DNA from: Rickettsia endosymbiont of Ceutorhynchus obstrictus
GTDB taxonomy: Bacteria; Pseudomonadota; Alphaproteobacteria; Rickettsiales; Rickettsiaceae
Assembly: GCF_964026565.1 (NCBI RefSeq)
Contig: NZ_OZ032162.1
Coordinates: 1,240,001 to 1,304,000, forward strand
Direction of reading: 5' to 3'
Length of the DNA stretch: 64,000 nt
The notes below the pieces were generated by a model that saw nothing but the letters and a program-made list of their open reading frames with translations, was not told the origin of the DNA and did not search any database. The position numbers were made by a program, and so were the translations under genes. The stretch's first letter is position 1. Every line of letters begins with the position of its first letter. Positions 8,994 through 18,036 of the stretch are shown piece by piece.

Positions 8994-9013
8994 GCAACAA
9001 AAAAGAGGACAGA

Positions 9014-9876
9014 TTAAAGAGAGGCGTTTTTAATTTTTTTATAGTTTAACTCGTACTCATTTGGAGTTTTATAATTCAAAGTAGAATGCCTTCTTTTTTG
9101 GTTATAAAAAGTATAAATATAACTAATATCTGCTACCCAAATGTTATTCGGGCTTGAGACAGAAAAATTTTGTTTAACTAAATCCTATCCCCTATGATAA
9201 GGTTTATTGGACTGTTTTGTAGTCTTTTTAAACTTCTTATACATTTTTGCTTGAATGCCGGTCACTGACATCAATCTAGCTACTCGAGGACGTGAGCAAA
9301 CAAAGCCTTGTTCTCTTAATTCTGCATGAATCCTTGGGCTACCGTAAGTTTGATAGTTTACTGTAAAAATCTCTTTAATCTTTTCTGTTAATTGCCGATT
9401 ATCTAAAGCTCTTTTACTTGCTAAACGCTTTATAAAACCATAATAACCAGCTCTTGATACCCCTAAAACTTCTGCCATCTTATCTATGCAAAATTCTTCT
9501 TTATTATTCTTCATAAATTCGTACCTTTGCTTTGGGGTGCGGAAAAGATGGCTACTGCTTTTTTTAGGATATCTCGCTCCTGTCTTACTAAATATAATTT
9601 TCTTTTTAGTTCTCTCATCTCTTGATTAATCGAATTCCCACTCCCAACAAAGCTTTTTTCTTCATGGTCTCTGTAATTTCTTATCCAAATTAAAAAGGTT
9701 GAATGAAGAGCAATACCTGCTAGCAGCCGATGAATTTTTAAGGTGGGTTTATGCGGGGGCAAAAAATTAACAGGCTTAGTAAAAGGCCGTACTATAGAGC
9801 GAGCGGTGTTTTTAGGTGAGATAAATTTATGCGTGCTGAATGAGAAAGTATAATTTAATATTGCCATCCCCAACAC
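9014..9876 (-). pseudogene. Decayed IS3-family transposase (orfA and orfB remnants)
   Basis: OrfB begins at 9514 (MKNNKEEFCIDKMAEVLGVS), with the HTH_21-type SRAGYYGF and YGSPRIHAELR segments. An amber codon interrupts it after NKPYHRG at about 9185, but the same frame then continues to 9014 with SPNNIWVADISYI. This is fused directly to YTFYNQKRRHSTLNYKTPNE, the usual end of such transposases. The middle, including two of the three DDE catalytic residues, is therefore deleted. The upstream 9511-9876 frame has the OrfA C-terminus (RELKRKLYLVRQERDILKKA) joined to unrelated N-terminal sequence. The element cannot be active. It lies between the recombinase remnant and the alarmone hydrolase block. 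Confidence 0.8.
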
Positions 9877-9930
9877 TTTTTTATTAAAAATAATTAATAT
9901 AATTGTTAGTTATATTCTAATTTTTTTTTA

Positions 9931-10395
9931 CAACTTAAATAATTTGACAATTTTACTTATTTCATTACTATATAGTCAAAATTTATTGATGTTTAGCCTC
10001 TCTTAAATAAATTTATTTCACCGTAATATATTAAAAGGTAAAAAATGATTGATCAGGAAGAACCAACTATTTCTGTTGTAGAAGAAAAGTCAGAGGAAGA
10101 ATATAGGGAAGAAAAAAGGCAAAGAAATGCACGAGTTTGGAAAGACACCAAAGATATGTTTAAAATTATTATACCGGCTTTAATTGTTGTGATGATTCTC
10201 ATGCGGATACTAAATAGTTATTTAACAGAAAGACACGCTAAAGAAATGGCATTAGAAGACCAACAAATAGAAGCCGAGTTAGACGCGGAAGAAGCGGCAG
10301 AAAAGCTAAAATAATAAATAAAGCTTAGACTACAAAATTTTTTGTTGCGAAAATAAAGCAGATAATATGCAGCTTCATAGAACTTTTTAGATTGT
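9931..10395. repeat. Near-identical duplicated segment (with 25550-26015)
   Basis: From acaacttaaataatttgac onward this stretch matches 25550-26015 almost base for base, including the promoter region, the 89-residue gene and its 3' flank. I noted only a C/T change inside the gene and a G/T change after it before the copies diverge at about 10390. The genes that follow are homologous but much less similar. Confidence 0.85.
10045..10314 (+). CDS. Small acidic single-pass membrane protein, unknown function (copy 1)
   Basis: This 89-residue protein has a charged N-terminus rich in Glu, Lys and Arg, one transmembrane helix (about residues 40-58, FKIIIPALIVVMILMRILN) and an acidic alanine-rich C-terminal helix (EDQQIEAELDAEEAAEKLK). 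I do not recognise a family. The same protein is encoded at 25664. In both places it precedes an alarmone hydrolase gene on the same strand. The gap to that gene is 232 bases here, so co-transcription is possible but not shown. The start is preceded by aaaaggtaaaa, a weak ribosome site. Confidence 0.6.
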   Translation: MIDQEEPTISVVEEKSEEEYREEKRQRNARVWKDTKDMFKIIIPALIVVMILMRILNSYLTERHAKEMALEDQQIEAELDAEEAAEKLK

Positions 10396-10546
10396 ATTAA
10401 CATAACTTAAGCTTTATATTTCGTATTATTTAAAAATTATTATTAAATTGTAAGATTAAAAAAATACTGCTCATTGCAGTTTATTACTTTAAATTATTAA
10501 TAGAAAATGTTATAAAGATTGATCTAATAAATTGGGGTTAATTTTT

Positions 10547-11287
10547 GTGGAAGATATCAATTGCTGGGAAGAAAAATTTGAAATGTGCGGTTATGCTAAA
10601 AGGCTATTGGATAAAATTACCTATTTAAACAAGTTAGTAAGACATCCAATAGATATTAGAGAAGTTAAAAAGGGTCTTTATTATGCACGGAAATATCACG
10701 GCACACAAATGCGGCAATCAGGTGATCCGTATTACTCCCACCCAGTAGAAGTGGCATATATGGTGGCAGAGTATACGGCTCATGAAGCCCCTAAGCTTTT
10801 CATCCCTACTATGTTAAATGCTGCTTTATTACATGATACTATAGAGGATACACCGCTTACAGAAGATGATATCGCTAAAATTTTTGATAAAGATATAGCA
10901 AAACACGTGGAAGGTTTAACTAGAATTAAACCTTATGGAAAGATTAATTCTGAAAAATTGGTTAATTTATTAATAGCAGAAAAAAATATAGACGCATTAT
11001 TTATTAAATTATTTGACAGAATCCATAATATGCAAACTATCAGTGCAAAATCTCCTGAAAAAGCAATGAAAATAATTAAAGAAACAACATTAATTTTTAT
11101 AACTCTTTCTGCATATTTGGGAAATTTAAAATTAGAAAAAGAATTATATAATTTGTGTCTTCAAGCAGCAATTACTTTTAAAATATTTCCGCTTGTGAAT
11201 GATCTAGATATAGCTCTTTTGGGTCATAGCGTTCCTCTTTTTTCTCCAGTTTCTCAAAATAATAAAGACCTGAAATATAACCTATAA
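10547..11287 (+). CDS. HD-domain (p)ppGpp hydrolase, SpoT-like, hydrolase domain only (copy 1)
   Basis: The protein carries the SpoT-type HD signature: YYARKYHGTQMRQSGDPYYS with HPVEVAYM, then AALLHDTIEDT and the later metal aspartate in LFDRIHNMQT. SpoT is normally 700 residues with synthetase, TGS and ACT domains. This protein has only the roughly 200-residue hydrolase domain, so it would degrade (p)ppGpp but not make it. The frame opens with TTG at 10532, but the paralogue at 26108 starts with ATG at the equivalent of GTG 10547 (gtggaagatatc versus atgaaagatatt), so I use the GTG. The last 110 bases overlap the convergent MFS gene. Confidence 0.85.
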   Translation: MEDINCWEEKFEMCGYAKRLLDKITYLNKLVRHPIDIREVKKGLYYARKYHGTQMRQSGDPYYSHPVEVAYMVAEYTAHEAPKLFIPTMLNAALLHDTIEDTPLTEDDIAKIFDKDIAKHVEGLTRIKPYGKINSEKLVNLLIAEKNIDALFIKLFDRIHNMQTISAKSPEKAMKIIKETTLIFITLSAYLGNLKLEKELYNLCLQAAITFKIFPLVNDLDIALLGHSVPLFSPVSQNNKDLKYNL

Positions 11288-12530
11288 TTACCGGTAACAT
11301 AATAAATAATAAACCGTAATTACCAAAATACTTGATTAAATAAATAACGCCAAAAGAGGTAATAGCATACATTAAGGCACGTGAAAGTGCATAAGTAAAG
11401 TTAGTATAAGTAAAACGTTTAAAAACTGCAAAATTTCTAAAAAAAATAGGTCCTGCCGGATAATCACTAGGACCAAATATTACAACAAAAGATTGAATTA
11501 AAAATAAATGGAAGGGGGTACTAATATTATTTAACAAATACGGACATAATAAAGTAAAAATACTAAATATACCAACCATAGCTTTAAGAATTTTCAAAGG
11601 ATATATTTTATAACTCAAAAATGCTAATATTATCATTGTTGGAAAATGCACTAAGGATACTTGAAAATTTTGGTGAATAACCTGTTCGGCAGTAAAGCCA
11701 AATTGTTGTTTTAATATATTTCCGCAATGAATATAGCCAAAATAAGCACAAATCGGCCATCCACATTGAACGAAAAAATAAAATATAGCTGGAACTATGC
11801 TGGTCTTTTCTTTGAACATTATATTTTCTTTTAAAGAATCTGTACTTATATTCATTCTTTCAATTTGATTTTTTACTCGGAGTTTTGCATCAGCAAATTC
11901 CGGTGTTTCCCTTAATTTTGTCCGTGCTACAGAGCCTACTAAAGCAATTGATGCTCCAATCCAAAAAACTATACGCCAATTAAACCCATAAGAAGTAAAA
12001 ATTGATGCTACTCCTAATGCTGCAACGATTCCTAACACCCCGAAACACCCAACCATTGCTACCACAGGATATTGTAGTGGTGGTTTTGTTATTTCGCTTA
12101 AATAAATTTCCGCCCCTATTAACTCGCTAGAACAAGATATACCTTGTACGACACGGCATATACTCATAATCCATGATGCCGTTATACCTATTTGAGCAAA
12201 AGTTGAAAGATTAGCCATAGTAAAACAGGATATAGCCATCATCATTGTTGTTATTACAACCATTGATTTACGACCGATATTATCACCGATCCAGCCAAAT
12301 ACAATGGCACTAAGCGGTGCAAAAATAAACATTGAACAAAAAGCAGTAGCTGAATTAATAGAAAAAGCAAAATCGCTAGAAGGCGGGAAAAATAATTCAT
12401 TTAAAAGAACCGCCATATGTATATAAATAAACAAATCAAAATGCTCTAAGAATGTTCCTATTGATATTAAGCCTATTGCTTGTTTATCTTCTTTATTTAA
12501 ACTTCTTTGCTTATTTTCATAGCTTAACAT
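11178..12530 (-). CDS. MFS transporter, metabolite:H+ symporter (ProP-like) family (copy 1)
   Basis: At 450 residues with about 12 membrane segments, this matches the ProP-type branch of the major facilitator superfamily (TIGTFLEHFDLFIYIHMAVL and the loop 2-3 motif). The loop motif is altered: FGWIGDNIGRK lacks the arginine of the usual GDRxGRK, whereas the paralogue at 26736 keeps GDRHGRK. Substrates in free-living relatives are proline, betaine or carboxylates; many divergent copies exist in Rickettsia and their cargo cannot be deduced from sequence. It converges on and overlaps the hydrolase gene by 110 bases, the same arrangement as in copy 2. Confidence 0.85.
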   Translation of the reverse strand: MLSYENKQRSLNKEDKQAIGLISIGTFLEHFDLFIYIHMAVLLNELFFPPSSDFAFSINSATAFCSMFIFAPLSAIVFGWIGDNIGRKSMVVITTMMMAISCFTMANLSTFAQIGITASWIMSICRVVQGISCSSELIGAEIYLSEITKPPLQYPVVAMVGCFGVLGIVAALGVASIFTSYGFNWRIVFWIGASIALVGSVARTKLRETPEFADAKLRVKNQIERMNISTDSLKENIMFKEKTSIVPAIFYFFVQCGWPICAYFGYIHCGNILKQQFGFTAEQVIHQNFQVSLVHFPTMIILAFLSYKIYPLKILKAMVGIFSIFTLLCPYLLNNISTPFHLFLIQSFVVIFGPSDYPAGPIFFRNFAVFKRFTYTNFTYALSRALMYAITSFGVIYLIKYFGNYGLLFIMLPVIIGYISGLYYFEKLEKKEERYDPKELYLDHSQAEIF

Positions 12531-12627
12531 TTTCTTAACATTTTAGTTAAAAACTGCAAAAATGATAGGCTTTTTCTGTTGAAAGTCAATAGGAGTTTTT
12601 ATTTTTATTTATTTTTTTTGAAATTTT

Positions 12628-12655
12628 TGAAAAAGGCGTTATTTAAAACGCCTTA
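12628..12655 (-). terminator. Rho-independent terminator
   Basis: On the minus strand, aaggcg and cgcctt form a hairpin (aaggcgttttaaataacgcc) followed by a short T run. It sits about 30 bases after the stop of the 12684-13361 gene and should end that transcript before the MFS gene. Confidence 0.7.
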
Positions 12656-12683
12656 GAGTAAGGAAATGTTTAGGTGTAGGGGA

Positions 12684-13361
12684 TTATAATATATCACAAT
12701 GAGAATGCTTATCGGCATTTTGCCCCATGGGTTTAACCGGGGAATGATGAGGATCATTTTCTCTTGCATAAGGTTGGTGGTAAGCAGTAGTTGTTTGGGG
12801 GTGAGGAATATTGGGAGCATGCGTTGTTTCTGCTTGATCTAATTTTATAATATCAATATGACTATTATAAGCATCTAATTTTATAGAATTATTTAAGAGC
12901 ATGTCTTTTAATACTCCTTCTGCATACACTAAATCCGCTGTCGGTATTTCTGCATCTGGATTTCTTTTATTACTTTTTATAAAATTTACCCATATATTAG
13001 CCTCTTTTTCAACATTACTGTAATCTCGTTTAGTGATCAAATCTCTACAAGTTGCATCACCTAATTTATTTCCTATGGAGACAAATAATTTATCTTGATA
13101 TAGATTTTTTTCTATTCCTAGACCTTCTCTATTCATATAAGCCAGAGCCGCAGCGGCTTCGGCTTTACCGAAAAGAAGAGCTTCAGTTAACCTCCATTTA
13201 ACTATTTTATAACCGTCTATAGCAAGTTTAGTTAAACCTTGCTGCTCTTTTAATATATTGGTATTCTCAAATCCTTTTAATGCATATTTATATAAGTTAT
13301 TAGCTGTATATAAGTCAGTTTTATTATCATCAAGATAACGATTGGAATCTGATTTTGCCAT
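12684..13361 (-). CDS. Sel1-like repeat protein with CaaX-like C-terminus; possible effector
   Basis: This 225-residue protein is of unknown function. Residues about 60-110 (LLFGKAEAAAALAYMNREGL followed by GIEKN) resemble a Sel1/TPR-like helical pair. The C-terminal third is low complexity, rich in His, Pro and Thr (HPQTTTAYHQPYAREN). The last four residues are C-D-I-L, in HSHCDIL. That fits the CaaX prenylation pattern with an X residue (Leu) favoured by geranylgeranyltransferase I; Asp at the first aliphatic position is tolerated but not ideal. No signal peptide is seen, so export would need a Sec-independent route. It lies 25 bases downstream of the coiled-coil gene, probably as one transcript. 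Confidence 0.55.
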   Translation of the reverse strand: MAKSDSNRYLDDNKTDLYTANNLYKYALKGFENTNILKEQQGLTKLAIDGYKIVKWRLTEALLFGKAEAAAALAYMNREGLGIEKNLYQDKLFVSIGNKLGDATCRDLITKRDYSNVEKEANIWVNFIKSNKRNPDAEIPTADLVYAEGVLKDMLLNNSIKLDAYNSHIDIIKLDQAETTHAPNIPHPQTTTAYHQPYARENDPHHSPVKPMGQNADKHSHCDIL

Positions 13362-13386
13362 ATAATTTATCCATTTTTAAATTATT

Positions 13387-14619
13387 TTATCTAGTATGAC
13401 CGTCATTTTTATTTTGCTGAGTATTTTTAGCTATTTGTTTATTAACTTCATTTTCTTTGCTGTTGACTGAAGTATTTTTTTGGTTTTGCAAACCTATTTT
13501 TAACTCACCGGTTATTTTTTCTATTTCACCCTTTAATGCCGGACGAGATTTTAATTGTTCATTTAAATCCACTATTCTATCACCAATAGTATGACTTTCT
13601 TTTATAGGATTTTGGTTATTAGTCGGTGTAGGTTTTTGGTTAATAGAGGGTTCTTCTTTGGCAACAATAGAATTTTTCGATATTTTATCTGCTTTAATTG
13701 CTTCTTCCGGCACTTCTGATAAATTGCCAAACTTGCTTAATACTGAATATTTTTGTGGATTGGTTTCTTTATGTTTTTCTATTTCTTTTTCAATTTCTTT
13801 CTCGATATCTTTTCTTTGCTCCTTTCTTTTCTCTGTCTCTTCAATAACTTTATCTGCCGTAGCTTTAATTTCTGCAGTTTTTTGTAATTTCGGTTTGAAG
13901 TCGGCTAATTTAGCATCTTGTTGAGCTAAGCGGTTTTCTAGAGGTTTTAATTTTAGAGTTTCTTTTTCTCGTTCGGCGGGAGGTAAATCTTTAATAGCAT
14001 TAAGTTTTTCTGCTAATTCTTTAGCAAGTTTTGCACGTTCTTTTTGCATCTCTTCTTCGTGAGCAAGTGCGTCGGCATGATGTTTATTAGCTTCTGCCTG
14101 ATGCTTACGTAAACTTTCCAGCTCTTGCTGTTCTGCTTGAGTTTGCTCCGGCGTCTTTTTAAATGAATTTAATCGTTCAGGATCAATTTCCTTGCCTGCC
14201 CTAATATCTTTGAGTAATTCCTCTAATTTTTCATTTTCTTTTTGTCTTTCCGCAAGATATTTATCAGCAGTTTTCAAAAAAGTTTCATGTTGTGCGTTAA
14301 GCCTTTCATGTTCGATATTGAAATTTTCTAATTTTTGTTGCTCTGCAAGTTCTTGAGGGTTTTGTCTCAAGGCTTCCGCTTCGATATTCTGAGCATTTAT
14401 ACCGGAAGAAACTCTATTTTGTGCGGTTTCTTCTTTGGTAGCTATAGAAGCCTGTAAATTTGTAATTTCTTTTATTAAATCCGGGTTATTGGTACTAGAT
14501 AATAGACCGGCTGCCTCACCGCCTAACCTTGCAAGCTCAGCAGGGTTTGTAGTAGCGGTAAGCTGCGCCTTAATTGCACTTATTGCATTCTCTAGCTGGG
14601 CATCCTTATCGGCAGGCAT
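13387..14619 (-). CDS. Long coiled-coil protein of unknown function
   Basis: The 410-residue protein is almost all charged helix, rich in Glu, Lys, Ala and Gln, with heptad-like stretches such as KDIEKEIEKEIEKHKE and HADALAHEEEMQKERAKL. There is no signal peptide or membrane segment. The final 100 residues are polar and probably disordered (NQKPTPTNNQNPIKE), and the end is NDGHTR. Such proteins in Rickettsia are candidates for secreted factors, but nothing specific identifies it. Two codons after the start the sequence reads DKDAQLENAISAIKAQL, and the ATG is the only sensible start. It precedes the CaaX-tailed gene by 25 bases. Confidence 0.55.
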   Translation of the reverse strand: MPADKDAQLENAISAIKAQLTATTNPAELARLGGEAAGLLSSTNNPDLIKEITNLQASIATKEETAQNRVSSGINAQNIEAEALRQNPQELAEQQKLENFNIEHERLNAQHETFLKTADKYLAERQKENEKLEELLKDIRAGKEIDPERLNSFKKTPEQTQAEQQELESLRKHQAEANKHHADALAHEEEMQKERAKLAKELAEKLNAIKDLPPAEREKETLKLKPLENRLAQQDAKLADFKPKLQKTAEIKATADKVIEETEKRKEQRKDIEKEIEKEIEKHKETNPQKYSVLSKFGNLSEVPEEAIKADKISKNSIVAKEEPSINQKPTPTNNQNPIKESHTIGDRIVDLNEQLKSRPALKGEIEKITGELKIGLQNQKNTSVNSKENEVNKQIAKNTQQNKNDGHTR

Positions 14620-14989
14620 TACATAACCTTATTTATCTTTACAGTACTAATATAATATATTTTGAATTAGCCGGAAGAAACAAGCTTAATAATTTTTTCA
14701 GTCTAATTTGTTAAAAAATATATTAATTGCGTTAATGTTTTATGTCAAGTTATTATCAATATTGAATCGTTTTATTCAACTAAATTCGGTGGCAAAAAAA
14801 CAATATTTAATAATTTATTAGCGTTAGAAAGTGTTTATAAGGATTGCGTAAAAGTATTTTTGATATCTGCTGGATCTAAAAAATCTAAATTTAACTTTCT
14901 TTTATTATTTATTCATTTTTAATATTAAGAAGGAAATTTAATGAAATTCCCTTTTCTTCATTTTTTTCTTGCTGCTGCTTTAAAGCCTT
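14620..14989. other. Intergenic, AT-rich
   Basis: No gene is supported here. It should contain the promoter of the minus-strand coiled-coil gene near 14640-14760. The rest looks like decayed sequence. Confidence 0.5.
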
Positions 14990-15163
14990 TAAACTGAACT
15001 GACCAATCCTTTATACAAGCTACTTTTGCCTCGCGATAAAATAAATCAAAAGAACCGGAAAACTCTTATTTATGCAAAGATTCCATATATTTTTAACAAA
15101 GACGAACTTGAAACTTTAGATATTTACATGCATCTTGTTAAAAGATTTTCTGATCAAGCATAA
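14990..15163 (+). pseudogene. Unidentified gene remnant
   Basis: An open stretch without a start codon reads NPLYKLLLPRDKINQKNRKT and then IYAKIPYIFNKDELETLDIY, ending SDQA. It looks protein-like but is cut off upstream by a stop. I do not recognise the family. It lies next to the YqaJ-like fragment, so both may come from one decayed phage-like segment. Confidence 0.35.
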
Positions 15164-15211
15164 CTTTTAAATATGAGCTACGGCTAGTTACATAATACAC
15201 TAACCCTTAAC

Positions 15212-15343
15212 AACAAACCCATCATCTCATGGAAAAACTGCACTCGTAGCAGCTTCGACCTTCTAACCTTCAAAGCCGAATATCCTGAACTTTACGGGCT
15301 GTTTCTCAAAGAAACGACTAGTAGAGTGTTTAGGCTATACTAA
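15212..15343 (+). pseudogene. Remnant resembling the C-terminus of a YqaJ-type phage recombinase
   Basis: The 43 codons include ISWKNCTRSSFDLLTFKAEY and PELYGLFLKETTSRVFRL. This resembles the end of YqaJ-family exonucleases of phage recombination systems, which have FD-KAFK-HPELY-KY-K-T-SRRF. There is no start and no catalytic region, so it is a fragment. The assignment is from memory of the family pattern. Confidence 0.35.
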
Positions 15344-15590
15344 AAGTTAGCAATATTAAAACGAATCTTTAAACTAATAAATATAATAATTATCAATTAT
15401 TAAAACTTAATATTATTTTATTTCTTCCTTTTATTCTCGAAGAATTGTTAAAGAATAGTTATCCACCTTAAATATACATTTTAGTTAAATATCTCTTGGC
15501 TTTTTAAACTTCTTTATTATGATCTTTATCATATTTAGTTATTTTTTAACAAAACATTAAGAATTATAGAATTTAATTCAGGAGTAAAGT

Positions 15591-17576
15591 ATGAAAGAGC
15601 TAATAGAATTTTTAGAAGTAAATAAATTTAATGATGCAGCTAATGATTTAAAAAAGGGAATAAATTGCCTAGACCTTAGCAACAGCTATCTAGGTTTTGA
15701 AGTGGCAGAGAAAATCGCTACAGCAATAAAAAACAAGCATGTTTTTATGAGTTTTGATCTTAGTTCGGCTCATATAGGTGATAAAGGAGTAAAAGTAATT
15801 TTTGAAGCTTTAAAAACTAATATACCTCCACGCTATTTTAATCTTACGAATAATGATATCACTGACGAGGGAGCAAAAGAAATTAGCGAGTTTCTAAAAA
15901 CTAATATAGCCCTGCACTTTCTTAACCTTATGAATAACACTATCGCTGACGAAGGAGCAAAAGAAATTAGCGAGTTTCTAAAAACTAATAAAACTCTTAT
16001 TTCACTTAATCTTAAATGGAATTCCATAGGAGATGAAGGAATGAAAGCAATTGGTAGCACTCTAAAAACTAATATAACTTTGCGCTACCTTGATCTTGGT
16101 TTTAATCCCGCACCTGAAGGGTTAAAGGTAATTGCCGAGGCTTTAAAAACTAATACTTCGCTTATTGAATTGGATTTAGGAGTATCTTACTACAATAGAT
16201 TGATAGAGGATTATATAACAAGAAATATTAACTTAAAAAGTGAGAATGAAAAAAAAGCAACTATATTAGGCACTCAAGGTGACGTTTTTTGTATTGACAA
16301 ACAATATGATAAGGCGTTAGAAAAATATAATGAAGCAATAAATCTTATTGCTTGGAAAAACACAGATGTTGCTGGAAAACATATTACTAAAAAATTAAGC
16401 ATAGAAAAAAAGTATAAAAAACAACAAACCCAAGAACTAATAAGCTTGTTAAAAAAAATGGGAGCTATAATACAAGCAGATAACCTAAATAACGGTGACA
16501 CTTCTCTAAATCTTCAACAGAATAATTTAACTAATAAAGAAGTAGCGCAAATTGCTAAGGCTTTGAAAAGTAATATAGCGCTTACCTCTCTTACTCTTAG
16601 AAGTAGCAGTAAAGGAATAGAGCTAATTACAGATGCTTTAAAAATAAATACAGTACTGACTTCTCTCAATCTAGAAGAAAATAAAGATTCAAAAGTAAAA
16701 AAAATATTTTCTTCTCTTATTTGGAATACTAACACAAAAGAAAAGGCAATTAATGAATATTTACAACGAAATATTATATTAAAAGAAGAAAATAATCCAC
16801 AAGCAGAAGCATTAAATGCTTATGGTAATATTTATTGTGCTCGAAAAGAATATTATAGAGCAATAGAATATTATAATGAAGCAATAATAATAAGTCCGAA
16901 GCCTTTGTATATTTCTAATAAAAAAAATGCAAAAAAAAATTATAAGAAAGAACAGTCTCAAAGTTCTAATCAAGTAATTTTAGTAGTAAAAAAGGAAAAT
17001 GATCAAAAAGCCGCAATAAAAATTATTGAAAAACCTTTATATGAAGAAAATAAAATAAATGCAGAAAAGAATTTAGCAGCAGAAGGTGATGTATTTGAGA
17101 AAATAGCAAATGAGATAAACGTTAAAATAGCTAATAATACTACTATAAATGCTAAAGATAAAACTATAATGGAAGATATCATAAAAGATATACCACAAAA
17201 AACCAAGCTTCTTACTAACAAAACTGATATAGATCAAATAATAAATAGCCTACAAAAGCTTTTAACCGATAAACTTGTAAAGTCAAAGCTCATGGCTATA
17301 GACGAACAGCTTGACGAATTAATAGAGCGGCAAAACAAAACAGATAACGATCTTATAGTAAATATAGTAAAAGAAATAATTTACGACAAGCCGCTTTTGA
17401 ATCATCCGGAATTGCTGGGGGCTGCTTTGAAAAAGTTTAGCTTAAAGGAAATAGGCGAGCGGATTGATGAATTAAGCCCGTGTTTAATAGATACAGCAAT
17501 TAATAGCGAGGAGGGGGAGCTTATTATATTGGGTGGTTTGATGAGCTTAGACAATAGCGCAGCACCTGGGAGCTAG
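15591..17576 (+). CDS. LRR-TPR-LRR-TPR protein with shared C-terminal module; candidate effector
   Basis: The 661-residue protein starts after a good ribosome site (caggagtaaagt). Residues 20-200 are ribonuclease-inhibitor-type leucine-rich repeats of 28 residues (LNLKWNSIGDEGMKAIGSTL). A TPR-like unit follows (GDVFCIDKQYDKALEKYNEA), then a second short LRR block, a second TPR (GNIYCARKEYYRAIEYYNEA) and a C-terminal helical module from about residue 500. That module (TINAKDKTIM, IDEQLDELIERQ, EIIYDKPLLNHPELLGAA) is shared with the proteins at 53.2-57.5 kb. The tail ends with ELIILGGLMSLD. There is no signal peptide. RI-like LRRs and TPRs mediate protein binding, so a role as a secreted host-interacting protein is inferred, not shown. 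Confidence 0.75.
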   Translation: MKELIEFLEVNKFNDAANDLKKGINCLDLSNSYLGFEVAEKIATAIKNKHVFMSFDLSSAHIGDKGVKVIFEALKTNIPPRYFNLTNNDITDEGAKEISEFLKTNIALHFLNLMNNTIADEGAKEISEFLKTNKTLISLNLKWNSIGDEGMKAIGSTLKTNITLRYLDLGFNPAPEGLKVIAEALKTNTSLIELDLGVSYYNRLIEDYITRNINLKSENEKKATILGTQGDVFCIDKQYDKALEKYNEAINLIAWKNTDVAGKHITKKLSIEKKYKKQQTQELISLLKKMGAIIQADNLNNGDTSLNLQQNNLTNKEVAQIAKALKSNIALTSLTLRSSSKGIELITDALKINTVLTSLNLEENKDSKVKKIFSSLIWNTNTKEKAINEYLQRNIILKEENNPQAEALNAYGNIYCARKEYYRAIEYYNEAIIISPKPLYISNKKNAKKNYKKEQSQSSNQVILVVKKENDQKAAIKIIEKPLYEENKINAEKNLAAEGDVFEKIANEINVKIANNTTINAKDKTIMEDIIKDIPQKTKLLTNKTDIDQIINSLQKLLTDKLVKSKLMAIDEQLDELIERQNKTDNDLIVNIVKEIIYDKPLLNHPELLGAALKKFSLKEIGERIDELSPCLIDTAINSEEGELIILGGLMSLDNSAAPGS

Positions 17577-17578
17577 TT

Positions 17579-17749
17579 TATATTAGAAATACAAAAGAGA
17601 AAGGGGCAAATTACCTCCATTCTGTTACTAGGTTTATTAGTAAGAGACTTTTAAATTACCGATATAATAAGGCTTTGTTAGGACATCAATCAACTTCAAC
17701 CTATACTGATTTAGGGTTCGCATTGCGTACCACGCTCTCGCCCCGGTAA
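17579..17749 (+). pseudogene. Unidentified open remnant
   Basis: Fifty-six codons without a start read RNTKEKGANYLHSVTRFISK and KALLGHQSTSTYTDLGFALR before a stop. The DNA for the last part (gatttagggttcgcattgcg) recurs in reverse complement near 43.3 and, less well, near 53.17 kb, beside recombinase remnants. It may mark an element boundary. Family unknown. Confidence 0.35.
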
Positions 17750-17966
17750 AGCGCATATTGTCGGTGACGGCGACGAGCTTGAGCTATTTATTCCTCATTC
17801 AGTCGGTAGCATTGTACCTTTCAATCAAATACAAGCAGCAGGTGGATATAATATAGTAGTTAACATGAATATCCAAACTCCTTATATTGCTTCCTTTAAC
17901 CAAAGCCACAGTCAAATAGCTGCCGACATGGCAAGGCAGATATCCAAAAGTAAGCACAATTTATAA
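17745..17966 (+). pseudogene. C-terminal remnant of a phage tail tape-measure-type protein
   Basis: The frame reads GKAHIVGDGDELELFIPHSV, GSIVPFNQIQAAGG and SFNQSHSQIAADMARQISKS. This is the usual end of tape-measure proteins: VGE.GPEL..P...G.IVPN, then a Ser/Gln-rich segment ending QIAAEMARAI. Only about 73 codons remain, with no start. It indicates a former prophage or tail-like element at this spot. Confidence 0.6.
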
Positions 17967-18036
17967 GAATACTAATCTTTCAAAAATTGCTCTTTCATTT
18001 TAGCAGAGATTCACGAATAATAAAAAAGATATAAAA

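Noticed and set aside
9511..9700. OrfA-like frame as a functional protein
   Set aside because: The N-terminal half is unrelated sequence and the partner OrfB lacks catalytic residues, so it is a remnant.
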